A stretch of DNA of 12,025 nt from the NCBI GenBank assembly GCA_041987265.1, contig JBHIWT010000102.1:1-12025 (forward strand), in the 5' to 3' direction. Made by a program: the position numbers and the translations under genes. The stretch's first letter is position 1. Each line of letters opens with the position of its first letter. Below the pieces are notes generated by a model. It was not told the DNA's origin and searched no databases. It saw only the letters and a program-made list of their open reading frames with translations. Origin of the DNA: IH12 sp041987265. Lineage in GTDB: Bacteria > Pseudomonadota > Alphaproteobacteria > Caulobacterales > Hyphomonadaceae. Shown one piece after another: positions 1 through 5,793 of the stretch.

Positions 1-202
1 AGAGGCGGCGCACCTCAGCGAGATCGGCGGCGGCGCGGTGGTTGCGATCCTGCGCGCTCTGCATGGCGGCGAGGCCGGGTTTGACGCCGAGGTAGAAGGC
101 GGCGATCAGCGCGGCGACGCCGAGCATGATGGCGGTGAGCGTGCGCTCGCGCACGGTGAGGGCGTTCCAGCGCTGGAGGATGGGGCTTGAACCGTCGATC
201 AT
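1..202 (-). CDS. gspM: GspM, T2SS inner-membrane platform protein (partial, 3' end outside window)
   Basis: Only the first 67 codons are visible; the gene runs off the left edge. GspM is a bitopic inner-membrane protein that pairs with GspL in the T2SS assembly platform. The visible N-terminus starts MIDGSSPILQRWNALTVRER, which fits the family pattern of a Trp followed closely by an Arg-Glu-Arg motif just before the membrane anchor. A hydrophobic segment (about residues 22-42, from LTAIMLG to AAFYLGV) is the single transmembrane helix, and a helical periplasmic stretch begins after it. The ATG overlaps the gspL stop in a 4-nt ATGA, as at the other downstream junctions, which supports this start. 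Identification rests on motif plus operon position immediately after gspL. Confidence 0.85.
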   Translation of the reverse strand, partial: MIDGSSPILQRWNALTVRERTLTAIMLGVAALIAAFYLGVKPGLAAMQSAQDRNHRAAADLAEVRRL

Positions 203-1251
203 GGGTTGGGCCTCACGGTGAGATCGATGGCGGCGAGGCCGTTGTCGGTGTCGCTGGTCGTGTTTTCGACGGTGTAATTGCGCAGGGCGAGGCGGTCGCG
301 CAGGGGGGCGATGGCGTCCGGCGTTGCGGCGGTGAGGTTGGCGCGGACAAGCGGCGTGTCGGCGTCGGCGTCGAGGCGGGCGATGGAGACTTCCGGCAGT
401 GCGGTGAGTTCGCCCAAGAGGACCGAGGCGGTTTCGATGCGCTGGCGACCGTAGGTGTGGGCCAGCAGGGCGGCGCGCAGCTGGGCGCGGGCGTTGCGGA
501 TCTGTGCGGCGTTGGGGAGCGCGTTTGCGGCGATGGCTTCGGCCTGACGCTCCATTGCGCGGGCGGACATGTCGAGGCGAATGGCGTTGGCCCAGGGCGC
601 GGCGATGGCGAGGACGAGCGCTGCGGCCATGGCCCATGCGATGCGGCGCGGCTGGCTTGTGTCCTGTGATCCCGCGCGGGCTGATGGAAGGACCGGCAGG
701 AAATCGGGAAGCGTTGTGGAGGGCGCGCGCAGGGTGCGGGCGGCGTCGGCTTCGAGCGTGGTTTCGGTCTGCGTGGCGCTTGCGAGGAAGGTATCGAGCA
801 GATCGGGTTGGGTGACGAAGGCGGCGTCGGCGGCGCGCACGAGCGTTTCGCCATCGTGGTGGGCGATGGCGACGTCGGATTCCAGCGGCGGGCTGAGCAG
901 GCAGACATCGGGAACGATGGCGTCGGGGTCGAGCTTGCGGGCGCGGGCGTTGGCGAGGAAGTCCTCTGCCGTTGCGCGCGACATGATGGCGACCTGACGT
1001 TTGTGGTCGCGCGTTTCGCCGAGGGCGGCGATACAGTCGGCTGGTTGCTGGGCGAGGTCGGGCGCGAGCTGGGCGAGAGCCGCGGCGCGGATCTGTTGCG
1101 GCGTCTTGCCGGCAATCTCGATCCAGCGGACGAGAACGTGTTCGCCGGGGATGACGAGGATGGTGCGATCCTTCCCCTTTGTTGCGGACACGGTGAAGCT
1201 GCGCCAGTCGGCGTTGGGGCGCGGGTAGATGGCGAGGCGGATCGTGCTCAT
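199..1251 (-). CDS. gspL: GspL, T2SS platform protein linking GspE to the membrane
   Basis: 350 residues. GspL is a bitopic inner-membrane protein: its cytoplasmic actin-like domain binds the ATPase GspE and its periplasmic ferredoxin-like domain pairs with GspM. The sequence shows the expected layout: a cytoplasmic part (about 1-200) containing ILVIPGEHVLVRWIEI, the GspL-type 'PG..V..r.v.lP' region; a single hydrophobic helix at about 203-224 (IAWAMAAALVLAIAAPWANA); then a periplasmic part with a helix and a C-terminal alpha/beta domain (about 255-350). It is slightly short compared with typical members of about 380-400 residues. The ATG overlaps the gspK stop (ATGA), and its TGA overlaps the gspM ATG. 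Sequence identity of GspL proteins is low, so the call also leans on its position between gspK and gspM. Confidence 0.9.
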   Translation of the reverse strand: MSTIRLAIYPRPNADWRSFTVSATKGKDRTILVIPGEHVLVRWIEIAGKTPQQIRAAALAQLAPDLAQQPADCIAALGETRDHKRQVAIMSRATAEDFLANARARKLDPDAIVPDVCLLSPPLESDVAIAHHDGETLVRAADAAFVTQPDLLDTFLASATQTETTLEADAARTLRAPSTTLPDFLPVLPSARAGSQDTSQPRRIAWAMAAALVLAIAAPWANAIRLDMSARAMERQAEAIAANALPNAAQIRNARAQLRAALLAHTYGRQRIETASVLLGELTALPEVSIARLDADADTPLVRANLTAATPDAIAPLRDRLALRNYTVENTTSDTDNGLAAIDLTVRPNP

Positions 1252-2225
1252 GCGTCTTCGCTCCAGCGTCTGGAGGCCGTCAGGAATGTGCCGCCATTGA
1301 AGACGAGCAGGCTGGACATCGTGGCTTGGGCGTCGAGGTGGGTCACGTGGACGGTGAGGTCAAGATAGCGCGGCGTGAGTTCGGCCTGTTCGATGGCGGC
1401 TTCCGGCGCGCCAATGGCGACGACATCGCGGCTGGACCAGAACTGGCCGACATCGGCCCAGCCGGTGGCGGGGCGGTTGGCGATGATGCGGCGGGCGGTG
1501 GCGGTGTTGATGCGGCCTTCGAACAGGGCGGCGAGGACGGGCGCATCGTTTTCGGTGAGCGCGTTGAGGTTGATCTTGGACGGGCCGACATTGGGGTGGG
1601 CGCAGACGAAAGGGCGCAGCTCTTCGTAGATTTTCGGGGTGAAGCCGCGGATGGCGCGCAGTTCCGAGACTTCGGCGAGCGGTTCGCGGCCGGTCATGTA
1701 GGACGGGGTTTGCGAGAGATAGGGACTGTCGTCGCGGCCGGTGGCGCCGCGGCTGTCGGTGGAGTCGATCCAGGCGATCAACGAGTTGGTGAGTTCCTTC
1801 GCCTGCACGTCGGAATAATCGAGCGCGGTGAGCAGGGCGGTGAACTGAGCGGCGCCGACTTCGTGGCGCTGGAAGGTGTTGTTGGCGCCGGCGACGACGC
1901 CGTTGAGATTGATGCAGGTGGAGCCGTCGGCGACGCGCAGGTCCATGAAGCCGTTATCGAGCGGGAGGGTCTGGACGATCTCGCCTTCTGCGAGGGCGAT
2001 GCCGGACAAGGGGTTGGCGTAGAGGTCTTCGGCGATGAGGCGGACGAAGCTGTCGGCGCCAAGGGCGTACCACTGCGCCTGCGCCAGTGAAGAAGCGTTG
2101 GCGGACAGGCGCTGGCCGCGTTGCAGGGTTTCCAGCGCGGCGACGGAGACGGCGGAGAGAACCAGCACGACGAGGAGCGCGGTGAGGAGCGCGACGCCTT
2201 TTTCATTGGATTGAAAACGTTTCAT
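1248..2225 (-). CDS. gspK: GspK, minor pseudopilin at the tip of the T2SS pseudopilus
   Basis: 325 residues from the ATG that overlaps the gspJ stop (ATGA). The open frame extends further upstream, but that part lies inside gspJ. GspK is the large tip pseudopilin that forms a complex with GspI and GspJ. It has a short 10-residue basic leader, MKRFQSNEKG, then the hydrophobic helix starting VALLTALLVV. Position +5 of the mature protein is Thr, not Glu; lack of Glu5 is typical of GspK. Family hallmarks follow: WIDS (152-155) with the downstream RDDSPYL and a VSELRAIRGF segment (187-196), and KINLNALTENDAP (217-229) leading into a helix-hairpin-helix-like stretch. Two cysteines (104 and 208) could pair in the periplasm. 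Unlike gspG, gspI and gspJ, its leader carries no palindromic insert. Confidence 0.95.
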   Translation of the reverse strand: MKRFQSNEKGVALLTALLVVLVLSAVSVAALETLQRGQRLSANASSLAQAQWYALGADSFVRLIAEDLYANPLSGIALAEGEIVQTLPLDNGFMDLRVADGSTCINLNGVVAGANNTFQRHEVGAAQFTALLTALDYSDVQAKELTNSLIAWIDSTDSRGATGRDDSPYLSQTPSYMTGREPLAEVSELRAIRGFTPKIYEELRPFVCAHPNVGPSKINLNALTENDAPVLAALFEGRINTATARRIIANRPATGWADVGQFWSSRDVVAIGAPEAAIEQAELTPRYLDLTVHVTHLDAQATMSSLLVFNGGTFLTASRRWSEDA

Positions 2226-3070
2226 CGGGCCAGCTCCGGCAAGAGGAAGAGCTGGGAGAGTTCGGCGCCGTCGGTGAAAGCGATGTCGATGCGTACGGCG
2301 TCGGGCAAGGGGATGGACGCAGAGCCGGCCCAGTTCTGGAGCCACTGGTCGTGCTGCAGGTAGGCGAGATCGACGTCGGCGACGCCGTCGATGAGGACAT
2401 GTGGCGTTTCGGTGTCGGCGCCGTCGAGGTGGCGGCGGTGGCGGCGTTCGATGTGGCCGTCGATGAAGGCGTATTCGACATACTGGAGCGAGGCGCGGCC
2501 TTCGCCGGTCGGGTTTTCCCAGCCGCGGCGGACGAGCGCGAGGAAGGCGTTTGAACTGACCTGGCCGGAGCCGAGGAGCGCGATCTGGGGCTTGCGCCCG
2601 CTCTGGTCGCGGGCGCGGCGCGGGGCGGCCTGCGTCAAGTCGGACTTGAGGGCGGCGCGCAGGCGGAGGAGATCGGTGGCGTCGGCGTCGCGTTCGGCGA
2701 CGGTCGCGCGAGCGGTGACGGCGAAGTCGGTCATCATCATGCCGGCGCCGGCGAGGATGGACAGCGCGGCGAGGGCGACAAGGGTTTCGATGAGGGAGAA
2801 GCCGGCGTTTTTTTGTCGGGCTGGATCCCCGCCTTCGCGGGGATGAGCGAGGAAGGGATGGGGATTGTTTGGTTTGTCATCCCGGACAAGCGCAGCGCGA
2901 TCCGGGATCCATCTCGGCGTGTCGGGCTGCTGGGGAATGGATCCCGCATCTTCGGCGCGTTGCGCCTTCGTGCGGGATGACAAGCGAGAGCTGCTTTGAC
3001 GGCTGGGTTCCGCTTCTGTGGCGGTACGCGCATTGGTGCGGAATGACGTGTTAGGGCGTTGCAGCATCAT
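2222..3070 (-). CDS. gspJ: GspJ, minor pseudopilin with an exceptionally long (about 90-residue) leader built from palindromic repeats
   Basis: 282 residues from the ATG overlapping the gspI TGA (ATGATGA; a second ATG follows directly). GspJ is a tip pseudopilin that binds GspI and GspK. The prepilin peptidase site is NAG/FSLIETLVAL, cleavage after Gly90, with Glu95 at mature +5 and the hydrophobic helix at about 91-115. The mature part (192 residues) has normal length. What precedes it is odd: three palindromic elements occupy residues about 7-24, 30-65 and 74-85, in frame and without a stop. The only alternative in-frame start is a TTG at codon 30, which would still give a leader of about 61 residues; no ATG, GTG or TTG lies closer to the cleavage site. 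Usual leaders in this family are about 5-15 residues. Assigning GspJ is secure; how the leader is translated and processed is inferred. Confidence 0.93.
   Translation of the reverse strand: MMLQRPNTSFRTNARTATEAEPSRQSSSRLSSRTKAQRAEDAGSIPQQPDTPRWIPDRAALVRDDKPNNPHPFLAHPREGGDPARQKNAGFSLIETLVALAALSILAGAGMMMTDFAVTARATVAERDADATDLLRLRAALKSDLTQAAPRRARDQSGRKPQIALLGSGQVSSNAFLALVRRGWENPTGEGRASLQYVEYAFIDGHIERRHRRHLDGADTETPHVLIDGVADVDLAYLQHDQWLQNWAGSASIPLPDAVRIDIAFTDGAELSQLFLLPELAR
2818..2849 (-). repeat. Palindromic repeat family A, copy 1 (inside gspJ leader)
   Basis: A 32-nt unit identical to 3429-3460. It contains a perfect 8-bp stem (2825-2832 with 2837-2844, ATCCCCGC/GCGGGGAT) around a 4-nt loop. 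Read in the gspJ frame it encodes AHPREGGDPAR. The element ends 17 nt before the first codon of mature GspJ, the same distance as in gspI. The 'HPREGGDP' reading is a familiar signature of dispersed palindromes in proteobacteria (from memory). Confidence 0.9.
2876..2982 (-). repeat. Composite palindromic repeat family B, copy 1 (inside gspJ leader)
   Basis: A 107-nt unit, about 91% identical to 4460-4566 (10 differences counted by eye). It contains two hairpins, 2879-2886 with 2901-2908 (ATCCCGGA/TCCGGGAT) and 2941-2948 with 2971-2978 (ATCCCGCA/TGCGGGAT). The latter encloses a small inner stem, 2954-2958 with 2962-2966. The ends are also complementary to each other (GTCATCCCG / CGGGATGAC), as are the inner arms (GGGATCCAT at 2904-2912, ATGGATCCC at 2937-2945), so one large cruciform is possible. 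It encodes gspJ residues about 30-65, including AEDAGSI and WIPDRAALVRDD. Confidence 0.9.
3001..3051 (-). repeat. Palindromic element C, single copy (start of gspJ leader)
   Basis: A dyad with stem TTCCGC at 3008-3013 and GCGGAA at 3038-3043, flanked by TGGG on one side and TGACG on the other. It resembles a relative of family B in its GTCATTCCGC-type end but has no second copy in the window. Borders are approximate. It encodes roughly residues 7-24 of GspJ. Its status as a member of a genomic repeat family is inferred from its form and its position next to element B. Confidence 0.5.
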
Positions 3071-3498
3071 TGCGCCGCCCGGAAGCTGGAGAATTCGGCA
3101 ACGGTCTGCGGCTGGCCCTGTTCGCGGACGCGCACGTCGATGCGCAGAATGCGGGGTTCTTCGGTGGGGGCGATGGTGCGCTCCCATTCCCATGTGCGGT
3201 TCATCGCCTGTTCGGTTCCCGACTGGCTTCCCTGTTGCGGGGCTTGGCGCAGGGCCATGACTTCGACGAGCTGGTTTTCGGCGACGATGCGGGCGATGGC
3301 GCGGGTCTGGTTGGCTTGTTGCGAGCGGGTGCTTTCGCCGATGACGTTGAGCAGGGCGAGCGCGCCGAGGGAGAAGACGGCGAGGGCGACGATGACTTCG
3401 AGGAGGGAGAAACCGGCTTCTTCTTGTTGGGCTGGATCCCCGCCTTCGCGGGGATGAGCGGTGAAGAGATGGGGCTGAGCGGTGCGCATGCGTTTCAT
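3067..3498 (-). CDS. gspI: GspI, minor pseudopilin with repeat-extended leader
   Basis: 143 residues from the ATG that shares one base with the gspH stop (TGATG). GspI nucleates the pseudopilus tip with GspJ and GspK. The prepilin site is EEAG/FSLLEVIVALAVFSL, cleaved after Gly29, with Glu34 at mature +5 and a hydrophobic helix at about 30-52. The mature chain of 114 residues is normal for the family and shows the usual RAIARIVAENQL segment after the helix. The leader MKRMRTAQPHLF is followed by an in-frame copy of repeat A that encodes TAHPREGGDPAQ (residues 13-24). A second in-frame ATG at codon 4 is possible; both starts lie upstream of the repeat, and no start codon lies after it, so the repeat must be translated. 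The stop overlaps the gspJ start. Confidence 0.94.
   Translation of the reverse strand: MKRMRTAQPHLFTAHPREGGDPAQQEEAGFSLLEVIVALAVFSLGALALLNVIGESTRSQQANQTRAIARIVAENQLVEVMALRQAPQQGSQSGTEQAMNRTWEWERTIAPTEEPRILRIDVRVREQGQPQTVAEFSSFRAAQ
3429..3460 (-). repeat. Palindromic repeat family A, copy 2 (inside gspI leader)
   Basis: Identical over 32 nt to 2818-2849, in the same orientation and the same reading phase relative to its host gene. A perfect 8-bp stem flanks a 4-nt loop. It ends 17 nt before the first codon of mature GspI. It encodes AHPREGGDPA. Confidence 0.9.
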
Positions 3499-3977
3499 CA
3501 CGCGCCCTCGCGGGTGACGTTGCCGGCGCCGTCGATGGTGATGCGTTCGGTGCGGCCGTCGCGGATGAGGGTGATGCTGGTCGGTTCGGTGAGGCCGATC
3601 GCGTCGAACATGATGGCGGCGGGCAGGCGGCCGGTGGGCAGGGTGACGCTGGTGCCGGCTTCCCATGGCGAGGAGGCGGGCATGTTGGCCGGGGTGGTCC
3701 AGCCGGCGAAGGTGCGGATGCGCTGGGTGTAGCCCTGATCGGTGATGTCGAAGAGGACGGCGCGGTTTTCAATCAGGGCGAGGTCGCGGGCGTTGGAGAG
3801 GCGCGTGGCGAGGTGGTCGGCTTCGCGGTCGAGGCTGGGCGCGCCGGGCGGAGCGGTCATTACCACGATGGCGGAGGCGAGGCCGACGATGAACAGCGTG
3901 ACCATGACTTCCATGAGGGAGAAGCCGGCTTCGGACGCTTTGGGCGCCGGCCGCTTATTCTCGCCGCCCAATGTCAC
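3498..3977 (-). CDS. gspH: GspH, minor pseudopilin
   Basis: 159 residues from the GTG that overlaps the gspG stop (GTGA), matching the overlap style of the operon; a TTG two codons later is a weaker alternative. GspH is a minor pseudopilin placed near the tip complex, between GspG and GspI-J-K. The site is SEAG/FSLMEVMVTLFIVGL, cleaved after Gly18, with Glu23 at mature +5. The mature part of 141 residues shows the GspH pattern: RLSNARDLALIENRAV, later a Trp-rich stretch, then LIRDGRTERITIDGAGNV at the C-terminus. The leader of 18 residues (ending KRPAPKASEAG) carries no palindromic element and is a useful internal comparison with gspG, gspI and gspJ. The open frame continues upstream through gspG, but that part is a shadow. 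Confidence 0.93.
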   Translation of the reverse strand: MTLGGENKRPAPKASEAGFSLMEVMVTLFIVGLASAIVVMTAPPGAPSLDREADHLATRLSNARDLALIENRAVLFDITDQGYTQRIRTFAGWTTPANMPASSPWEAGTSVTLPTGRLPAAIMFDAIGLTEPTSITLIRDGRTERITIDGAGNVTREGA

Positions 3978-4588
3978 TGATCGAGATTCCACGTGCCGAT
4001 GTCGGCGTCCTGGCCTTCGCCGCCTTCGCGGCCGTCGGCGCCGAGGGAGTAGATGTCGTATTCGCCGTAGCGGCCGGGATAGGCGTATTGGTAGGGATTG
4101 CCCCACGGATCGGACGGCAGAGAGCGGATGTAGCCGCCCTGGCGGTAGCGGTCGGGACGGGTGAGCGACGCGGGCGCGCGCACGAGCGCTTCGAGGCCGT
4201 CTTCGGTGCGCGGGTAAGTCTGGTTGTCGAACTTGTAGTCAGTCAGCGCGGTGGCCAGCGTGCGGACCTGGATGCGCGCGGTTTCCGATTTGCCCTGGTC
4301 GAGCGCGGGCAGGACGTTGAAGGCGATGACGGATGAGACCAGGCCGATGATGACGAGCACGACCATGACTTCGATGAGGGAGAAGCCGGCTTCGGGGTGG
4401 GCTGGTGGATCCCGGCTTTCTCCGGGATGAGCGGGAGTGTGGCGGCGTCTCTTGCTGCTGTCATCCCGGACAAGCGCAGCGCGATCCGGGATCCATTTCA
4501 GCATGTCGGATTGCTGAGAAATGGATCCCGCATCTTCGGCGCTTCGCGCCTGCGTGCGGGATGACAATTGTGAGGTGCGAAAATTCAT
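3974..4588 (-). CDS. gspG: GspG, major pseudopilin with a repeat-extended (about 68-residue) leader
   Basis: 204 residues from the ATG sharing one base with the gspF stop (TGATG). GspG is the main subunit of the periplasmic pseudopilus. Cleavage is expected at PEAG/FSLIEVMVVLVIIGL after Gly68, with Glu73 at mature +5. The mature 136 residues carry the classic pattern: YPRTEDGLEAL, YIRSLPSDPWGNPYQY, then GADGREGGEGQDADIGTW, the acidic loop that binds calcium in characterised GspG proteins. The leader is abnormal: repeat B encodes residues about 8-43 and a variant of repeat A encodes about 52-64. The closest alternative start, ATG at codon 30, lies inside repeat B and would still leave a leader of 39 residues. 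No start codon lies between it and the cleavage site, so at least the proximal repeat must be translated. Usual GspG leaders are about 6-10 residues. Confidence 0.95.
   Translation of the reverse strand: MNFRTSQLSSRTQARSAEDAGSISQQSDMLKWIPDRAALVRDDSSKRRRHTPAHPGESRDPPAHPEAGFSLIEVMVVLVIIGLVSSVIAFNVLPALDQGKSETARIQVRTLATALTDYKFDNQTYPRTEDGLEALVRAPASLTRPDRYRQGGYIRSLPSDPWGNPYQYAYPGRYGEYDIYSLGADGREGGEGQDADIGTWNLDQ
4399..4433 (-). repeat. Palindromic repeat family A, divergent copy (inside gspG leader)
   Basis: Related to the two identical A copies: the same GGGCTGG border and GGGATGAGCG end, but with a 3-nt insertion and a different stem (ATCCCGG at 4409-4415 with CCGGGAT at 4422-4428, 6-nt loop). 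The stem has changed on both sides together, so pairing is kept. It encodes AHPGESRDPP in gspG, in the same phase as the A copies in gspI and gspJ. Confidence 0.75.
4460..4566 (-). repeat. Composite palindromic repeat family B, copy 2 (inside gspG leader)
   Basis: 107 nt, the same length, orientation and reading phase as the copy at 2876-2982. The ten differences fall in the central spacer and in the loop of the second hairpin; all stem arms, including GGGATCCAT at 4488-4496 and ATGGATCCC at 4521-4529, are unchanged. It encodes GspG residues about 8-43, including AEDAGSISQQ and WIPDRAALVRDD. Confidence 0.9.
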
Positions 4589-5793
4589 CAGTAAGCCAGT
4601 CTGTTGATCTGCAGGATGGGGAGGAGGATGGAGAGGATTACAAGGCATACGATGCCTCCCATGATGACGATGATGGCTGGCTCGAGGAGGGAGAGCGCGA
4701 TCGAGGTGGCGGTGCGGAATTCGCGTTCGAGATAGTCGGCGGCGCGTTCGAGCATCTGGTCGAGCTTGCCGCCGGTTTCGCCGTTCTGGGTGAGGTAGAT
4801 GAGGAGCGGCGGGAAGGCGTTGGTGCGGCGCATGGCGGTGGAGAGCGCGGCGCCTTCGGCGACGTTGGCGGCCATTTCGCGCATGGCGCGGGCGAAGACG
4901 GCGTTGCGGGCGGTGCGCGTGGAAAGGTTGAGCGCATCCAGCGCGGGCAGGCCGGCGCCGAGCATGGTGGAGAGCGTGCGCGCGAAAGCGGCGGCTTCAA
5001 CGTCGCGGGTGAGGCGGCCGATGATGGGGAGCGACAGGACGAACTTGTCGACGGCGAACTTGAAGGCCGGGATGCGTAGGGCGAAGACGAAGGCGGCGAT
5101 GGCCGCGGCCAGCCCCGCGAGGAGCGCGAGTCCCCATTGCTGCATGAAGGACGAGATCGCGATGATCGCCTGCGTCAGCGCCGGGAGCGTCTGGCCGGAG
5201 GTGTTGAACTGGTCGACGACCTTGGGGACGACGAAGGTCATCAGGGCGGTGATGACGATGACGGCGACGATGGAGAGGACGATCGGATAAACCAGCGCCG
5301 AGGTGATCTTTGCGCGGATGTCCTGTTGTTTTTCCATGAGGTCGGCGAGGCGTTCGAGGACCTGCGGCAGGGACGAGGAGCTTTCGCCGGCGGCGATCAT
5401 GGCGCGGTAGGTGGCCGGGAAGGCGCCGTTGCGGGCCATGGCGTCGGACAGGCGCTGGCCTTCGACGACGCCTTCGTGGAGTTGCATCAGGGTGGTGCGG
5501 ATGCGGCGGTTTTCGGATTGGGCGGCGAGCGTGCGCAGGGCTTCTTCGACCGGCGCGACGGTGATCAGCGTGGCGAGCTGGCGGGAGATGAGGGTGAGCG
5601 CCTTGCCCGAGAGCTTGCCGCCGGTTTCCTTTTGCGGCGTGGCGCGTGTGGATGCGCTGCCTGCGGCAAGGCGGGTGAGAACGAGGCCGCGCTTTTCGAC
5701 CGCGCGGCGGGCCGTGGCTTCATCGAGGCTGGAGAGCTGGCCGGTCTTCGTGCGGCCGGCCTGGTCGATGGCGGTGTATTCAAACGTCGGCAT
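4588..5793 (-). CDS. gspF: GspF, polytopic inner-membrane platform protein of T2SS
   Basis: 401 residues, the usual length. GspF is the multi-span core of the inner-membrane platform and works with GspE and GspL to add pseudopilin subunits. It begins MPTFEYTAIDQAGRTKTG, a characteristic GspF start, followed by two repeated cytoplasmic helical domains. The first (about 65-165) contains GEGQRL-like EGQRLSDAM and IAAGESSSSL; the second (about 268-365) contains GAGLPALDAL and NGETGGKLDQML. Hydrophobic segments lie at about 167-191, 218-240 and 369-395. The ATG lies 14 nt inside the end of gspE and has a strong AGGAGG Shine-Dalgarno (5803-5808) nine bases upstream, which supports this start. Its stop shares one base with the gspG start. 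Confidence 0.97.
   Translation of the reverse strand: MPTFEYTAIDQAGRTKTGQLSSLDEATARRAVEKRGLVLTRLAAGSASTRATPQKETGGKLSGKALTLISRQLATLITVAPVEEALRTLAAQSENRRIRTTLMQLHEGVVEGQRLSDAMARNGAFPATYRAMIAAGESSSSLPQVLERLADLMEKQQDIRAKITSALVYPIVLSIVAVIVITALMTFVVPKVVDQFNTSGQTLPALTQAIIAISSFMQQWGLALLAGLAAAIAAFVFALRIPAFKFAVDKFVLSLPIIGRLTRDVEAAAFARTLSTMLGAGLPALDALNLSTRTARNAVFARAMREMAANVAEGAALSTAMRRTNAFPPLLIYLTQNGETGGKLDQMLERAADYLEREFRTATSIALSLLEPAIIVIMGGIVCLVILSILLPILQINRLAY

Noticed and set aside
3498..3772. Upstream extension of the gspJ frame through gspI and gspH, giving a 516-codon protein
   Set aside because: That part overlaps gspI and gspH completely and is Arg/Pro/Ser-rich noise; the overlap ATG at 3070 is the natural start.
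2790..4392. About 20-nt near-identical stretch (GAGGGAGAAGCCGGCTT type) repeated four times
   Set aside because: Not a mobile repeat: it codes the conserved AGFSL(I/L/M)E cleavage motif of GspG, H, I and J with the same codon preferences.
2876..4566. Possible CRISPR array or transposon ends formed by the repeats
   Set aside because: Only two B copies 1.5 kb apart, no regular spacers, no transposase and no target duplication visible.
2818..4566. Hairpins in gspG/I/J as intrinsic terminators
   Set aside because: They lie inside translated reading frames and lack a proper T tract on the minus strand after the stem.
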